In this document: positions 61,934 to 64,000 of the stretch, in pieces | Position numbering within the stretch: the first letter of the stretch is position 1 | Layout of the letters: every line of letters begins with the position of its first letter | Source of the DNA: JBCDCY01 sp039180875 | Lineage (GTDB): Bacteria; Pseudomonadota; Alphaproteobacteria; Rhodobacterales; Rhodobacteraceae | Assembly (NCBI GenBank): GCA_039180875.1 | Contig: JBCDCY010000004.1 | Span: forward strand, 248,001-312,000 | Reading direction: 5' to 3' | DNA: 64,000 nt | Notes under the pieces: model-generated | Told to the model about the DNA's origin: nothing | The model's input: the letters and a program-made list of their open reading frames with translations, nothing else | Databases searched by the model: none | Translations under genes and position numbers: made by a program

Positions 61934-63562
61934 CTAGATGTGCAACCGCGGCACGTTGGCCGGGTCGAGGATCAACTCGATCAGCACCGGGCCGTCGCGG
62001 CCCTCGATGGTCTCGACCGCCTTGTCGAGATCCTCCTCCGAGCTCACCTGCACCGCCGCGGCACCGAGCGCGGTCGCGGCGTCCGCCAGCGAGGGCCAGT
62101 TGAAGAGCGACATCACCGGGTCCATCTGGCGATCCTCGAACTGCACGTACTCCGCCCCGTAGGCGTTGTCGTTGCAGACCACCACGACCAGATCCAGCTT
62201 CTCGCGCACGGCAGAGGTGAACTCGGCGAGCCCGCCCATCATGAAGCCGCCGTCGCCGGTCACCAGCAGGGTCGGCTGATCCGGCCGGGCGACGGCCGCG
62301 CCGATGGCATAGCCCATGCCGAGGCCGATGGCCGCCACGTTGGTCGAGAGCAGCATGTTGCGCGGCCCGGTAACGGAGATCCGCGACCATGCCTCATTAC
62401 AGAACCGCCCACCGTCGGTGACGAACACCCGCTCGGCATCGAGCGTCGCGTCGATGCGCTGCAACGCGCGGGAGAGATCGACGGTCCCCGCGCGGTTGGT
62501 CGCGGCGGGCAGGGGCGGCGCCTCCTTCAGGGCTGCCGCATCGAGGGTGTCGGTGGCGCGGGAGGAGGGGATCTCTGCCTCATCAAGCCATTTGAGCATG
62601 GTCTCGACCACCAGATCCGGCGCGCCGACCAGGGCGGCATCGGGCCGGGCGCGCCGGCCGAGGCTGGCGGGCATGTCGTCCACTTGGACCAACCGGCAGC
62701 CCTCCAGATACCCGCCCCAGGCGGTGGTGAACCGGTTGAGCCCGGCGCCGAAGGAGATGATGCAGTCGGCCGCCCCGATGGCCTCGGCCGCCGCCGGGGT
62801 GCTGAGCGTGCCGAAGACGCCGAGGTCGTGGTCGGCGCCCTGGAACAGGCCCTTGGCCTTCAAGGTGGTGGCCACCGGCGCGCCGATCCGCTCGGCCAGC
62901 TTCAGCAGCGGCTCCCGCGCGCCGATGGCGCCGCGCCCGGCCAGGATCAGCGGCGTGCGGGCGGCGGCGATGATGCCGATGGCGTTCTCCATCGCCGGGC
63001 CGTCGGCCGGCTGCAGCCGGGCCTCGTCGGGTGCTGGCACAACGCCGGTATAGCGCCCAACCTCCCACATCAGCGGGGTCGGCATGTTGAAGACGATCGG
63101 CCGGCGCTCCGCGCGCGCCCGGCGAAAGGCTTCCGCCAGGTCCTCGGCCACGCTGTCGGGTCCGCGGAGCGGCACGAAGCCCGCCCCGGTCGCCTCCACC
63201 ACCGCGCGCTGGGCGATGGCCTGGTAGTGCTCCGGATCGTCGGCCGGCGTGTCGCCCGACATCAGCACCAGCGGCAGGGTGCCCTTCACGCCCTCGATGA
63301 TCGGCGTGGTCGCGTTCGACAGCGCCGGGCCCTGGGTCACGGTCGCCACCCCGACCTCGCCGGTCATCGCCGCATGGCCGAGCGCCATCAGCACCGCCCC
63401 GGCCTCGTGCGTCGCCGGCACGTAGCGCCCGCCATAGGTGCGCACGAAGTCATCCACCATGAAGAGGTTGGAGTCGCCCATCAGCCCGAACAGGGTCTCG
63501 ACGCCCATATCGTTCAGGGCCCGTGCCAGGACCCGGTTTACGGGAAGACTTTCGACATCCAT
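61934..63562 (-). CDS. Acetolactate-synthase-like thiamine-diphosphate-binding enzyme
   Basis: A 542-residue ThDP enzyme of the acetohydroxyacid synthase/benzoylformate decarboxylase superfamily. The activating Glu is in THEAGAVLMALGHAAM (near residue 50), the central domain starts near 190 and the ThDP motif is GDGGFMMGGLAEF (near 437) ending in CNDNAYG. ATG 63562 is preceded by GAGGTGAC. It lacks an adjacent regulatory subunit gene, so a catabolic decarboxylase or lyase is as likely as acetolactate synthase. The product is not predictable from sequence alone. Confidence 0.8.
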   Translation of the reverse strand: MDVESLPVNRVLARALNDMGVETLFGLMGDSNLFMVDDFVRTYGGRYVPATHEAGAVLMALGHAAMTGEVGVATVTQGPALSNATTPIIEGVKGTLPLVLMSGDTPADDPEHYQAIAQRAVVEATGAGFVPLRGPDSVAEDLAEAFRRARAERRPIVFNMPTPLMWEVGRYTGVVPAPDEARLQPADGPAMENAIGIIAAARTPLILAGRGAIGAREPLLKLAERIGAPVATTLKAKGLFQGADHDLGVFGTLSTPAAAEAIGAADCIISFGAGLNRFTTAWGGYLEGCRLVQVDDMPASLGRRARPDAALVGAPDLVVETMLKWLDEAEIPSSRATDTLDAAALKEAPPLPAATNRAGTVDLSRALQRIDATLDAERVFVTDGGRFCNEAWSRISVTGPRNMLLSTNVAAIGLGMGYAIGAAVARPDQPTLLVTGDGGFMMGGLAEFTSAVREKLDLVVVVCNDNAYGAEYVQFEDRQMDPVMSLFNWPSLADAATALGAAAVQVSSEEDLDKAVETIEGRDGPVLIELILDPANVPRLHI

Positions 63563-63780
63563 CGCGTCACCTCGTATTGCAGCCCGACACGGCTCCCGCA
63601 GTCGACGGGCGCGCCGCCCGTCCATGCCTGGCTTTAGCCGATTTGTCGGGGTGAACCCACCTCACATGGTTTGGAACTTGGGGCGGCGGGGCGCGACGGC
63701 GAGCCTCTCGCGGCGTTTTGACCGGCCGGGGCCGGGCGTTTAGCCTTTGCGGCTCGCGTGGGGAAGTCGTGAGAGGGGCC

Positions 63781-64000
63781 ATGGCCAGCGGACGTCCGAT
63801 CGATCACATCGTGCTCGCCGTGCGCCGGCTTGACGACGCGGCCGCGACCTATGAGGCGCTGGGCTTCACCCTCACGCCACGGGCCCGGCACGACGACCAT
63901 ATGGGCACCTCGAACCGGCTCGCGCAGTTTGGCGACCGGAGCTTCATCGAGGTGCTGGAGGTCGACCGGCCGGACACGCTCATGCCCCACGGGCCGGAGG
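63781..64000 (+). CDS. VOC/glyoxalase-like protein, N-terminal part (partial)
   Basis: Only the first 73 residues are in the window. They read IDHIVLAVRRLDDAAATYEALGF and then HMGTSNRLAQFGDRSFIEVLEV in short blocks, the beta-alpha-beta-beta-beta start of the vicinal oxygen chelate superfamily with metal-ligand candidates His (in IDHIV) and Glu (in FIEVLEV). It resembles the glyoxalase-like domain group of larger VOC proteins. Function is unknown. It is divergent from the ThDP enzyme gene. Confidence 0.75.
   Translation, partial: MASGRPIDHIVLAVRRLDDAAATYEALGFTLTPRARHDDHMGTSNRLAQFGDRSFIEVLEVDRPDTLMPHGPE

Overview
This is a 64 kb piece of a GC-rich (roughly 70%) bacterial chromosome, almost certainly from an alphaproteobacterium. 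Supporting points are the sorbitol/mannitol (smoEFGK-smoS-mtlK) operon in the order known from Rhodobacter sphaeroides, a sphingolipid locus resembling that of Caulobacter, TRAP and FecBCD-type transporters, ATGA/TGATG-coupled operons, and intergenic hairpin repeats of a type common in Rhodobacterales and relatives. I see no tRNA, rRNA, CRISPR array, insertion sequence or prophage. Genes are densely packed and mostly translationally coupled.

Layout. (1) 1-487: 5' end of a TamA-like outer-membrane assembly protein, minus strand. (2) 693-8107: plus-strand operon for CoA-dependent aerobic degradation of 2-aminobenzoate (anthranilate) or a close analogue: fused flavin monooxygenase/old-yellow-enzyme, SDR, crotonase-fold protein, acyl-CoA dehydrogenase, aryl-CoA ligase, thioesterase and RidA. 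(3) 8088-11293: a GT-C-like membrane protein and a GH13 alpha-glucosidase, ending at a large hairpin. (4) 11398-29033: three back-to-back operons that together look like a complete sphingolipid system. The left minus operon holds a nucleotidyltransferase, a candidate ceramide-forming GNAT acyltransferase, a CDP-alcohol phosphotransferase, LptG/LptF-type permeases, a HIT protein and, probably separately, a metallophosphoesterase. The central plus operon holds a CDP-alcohol phosphotransferase, a DAG/ceramide-kinase-like protein and a Tam41-like nucleotidyltransferase. The right minus operon holds a flippase, acyl-AMP ligase, NAD epimerase (ceramide-reductase-like), LicC-like nucleotidyltransferase, GMC oxidoreductase, acyl carrier protein and serine palmitoyltransferase. 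(5) 29343-34478: LysR regulator and a divergent redox/detoxification operon. (6) 34548-36449: small acetyltransferase, DUF5996 and WrbA. (7) 36651-44628: a catabolic operon (BKACE, TRAP transporter, fused E1 dehydrogenase, RidA, HpcH/HpaI aldolase) with a divergent PAS-LuxR regulator. (8) 44639-52127: polyol uptake and oxidation with its LacI-family regulator. (9) 52305-55154: ergothioneine genes egtB/egtD coupled to a 3-methyladenine glycosylase gene. (10) 55413-61758: siderophore-type ABC importer and divergent TonB receptor. (11) 61934-64000: an acetolactate-synthase-like ThDP enzyme and the start of a VOC protein.

The most interesting part is the sphingolipid region. Core ceramide synthesis (ligase, ACP, SPT, reductase, acyltransferase) is combined with a kinase, cytidylyltransferase and phosphotransferase trio, which suggests headgroup attachment through a CDP-activated lipid. 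A pair of LptF/LptG-like permeases in the same locus could export the product. These are inferences from families and gene order; the headgroup and the direction of transport are not known.
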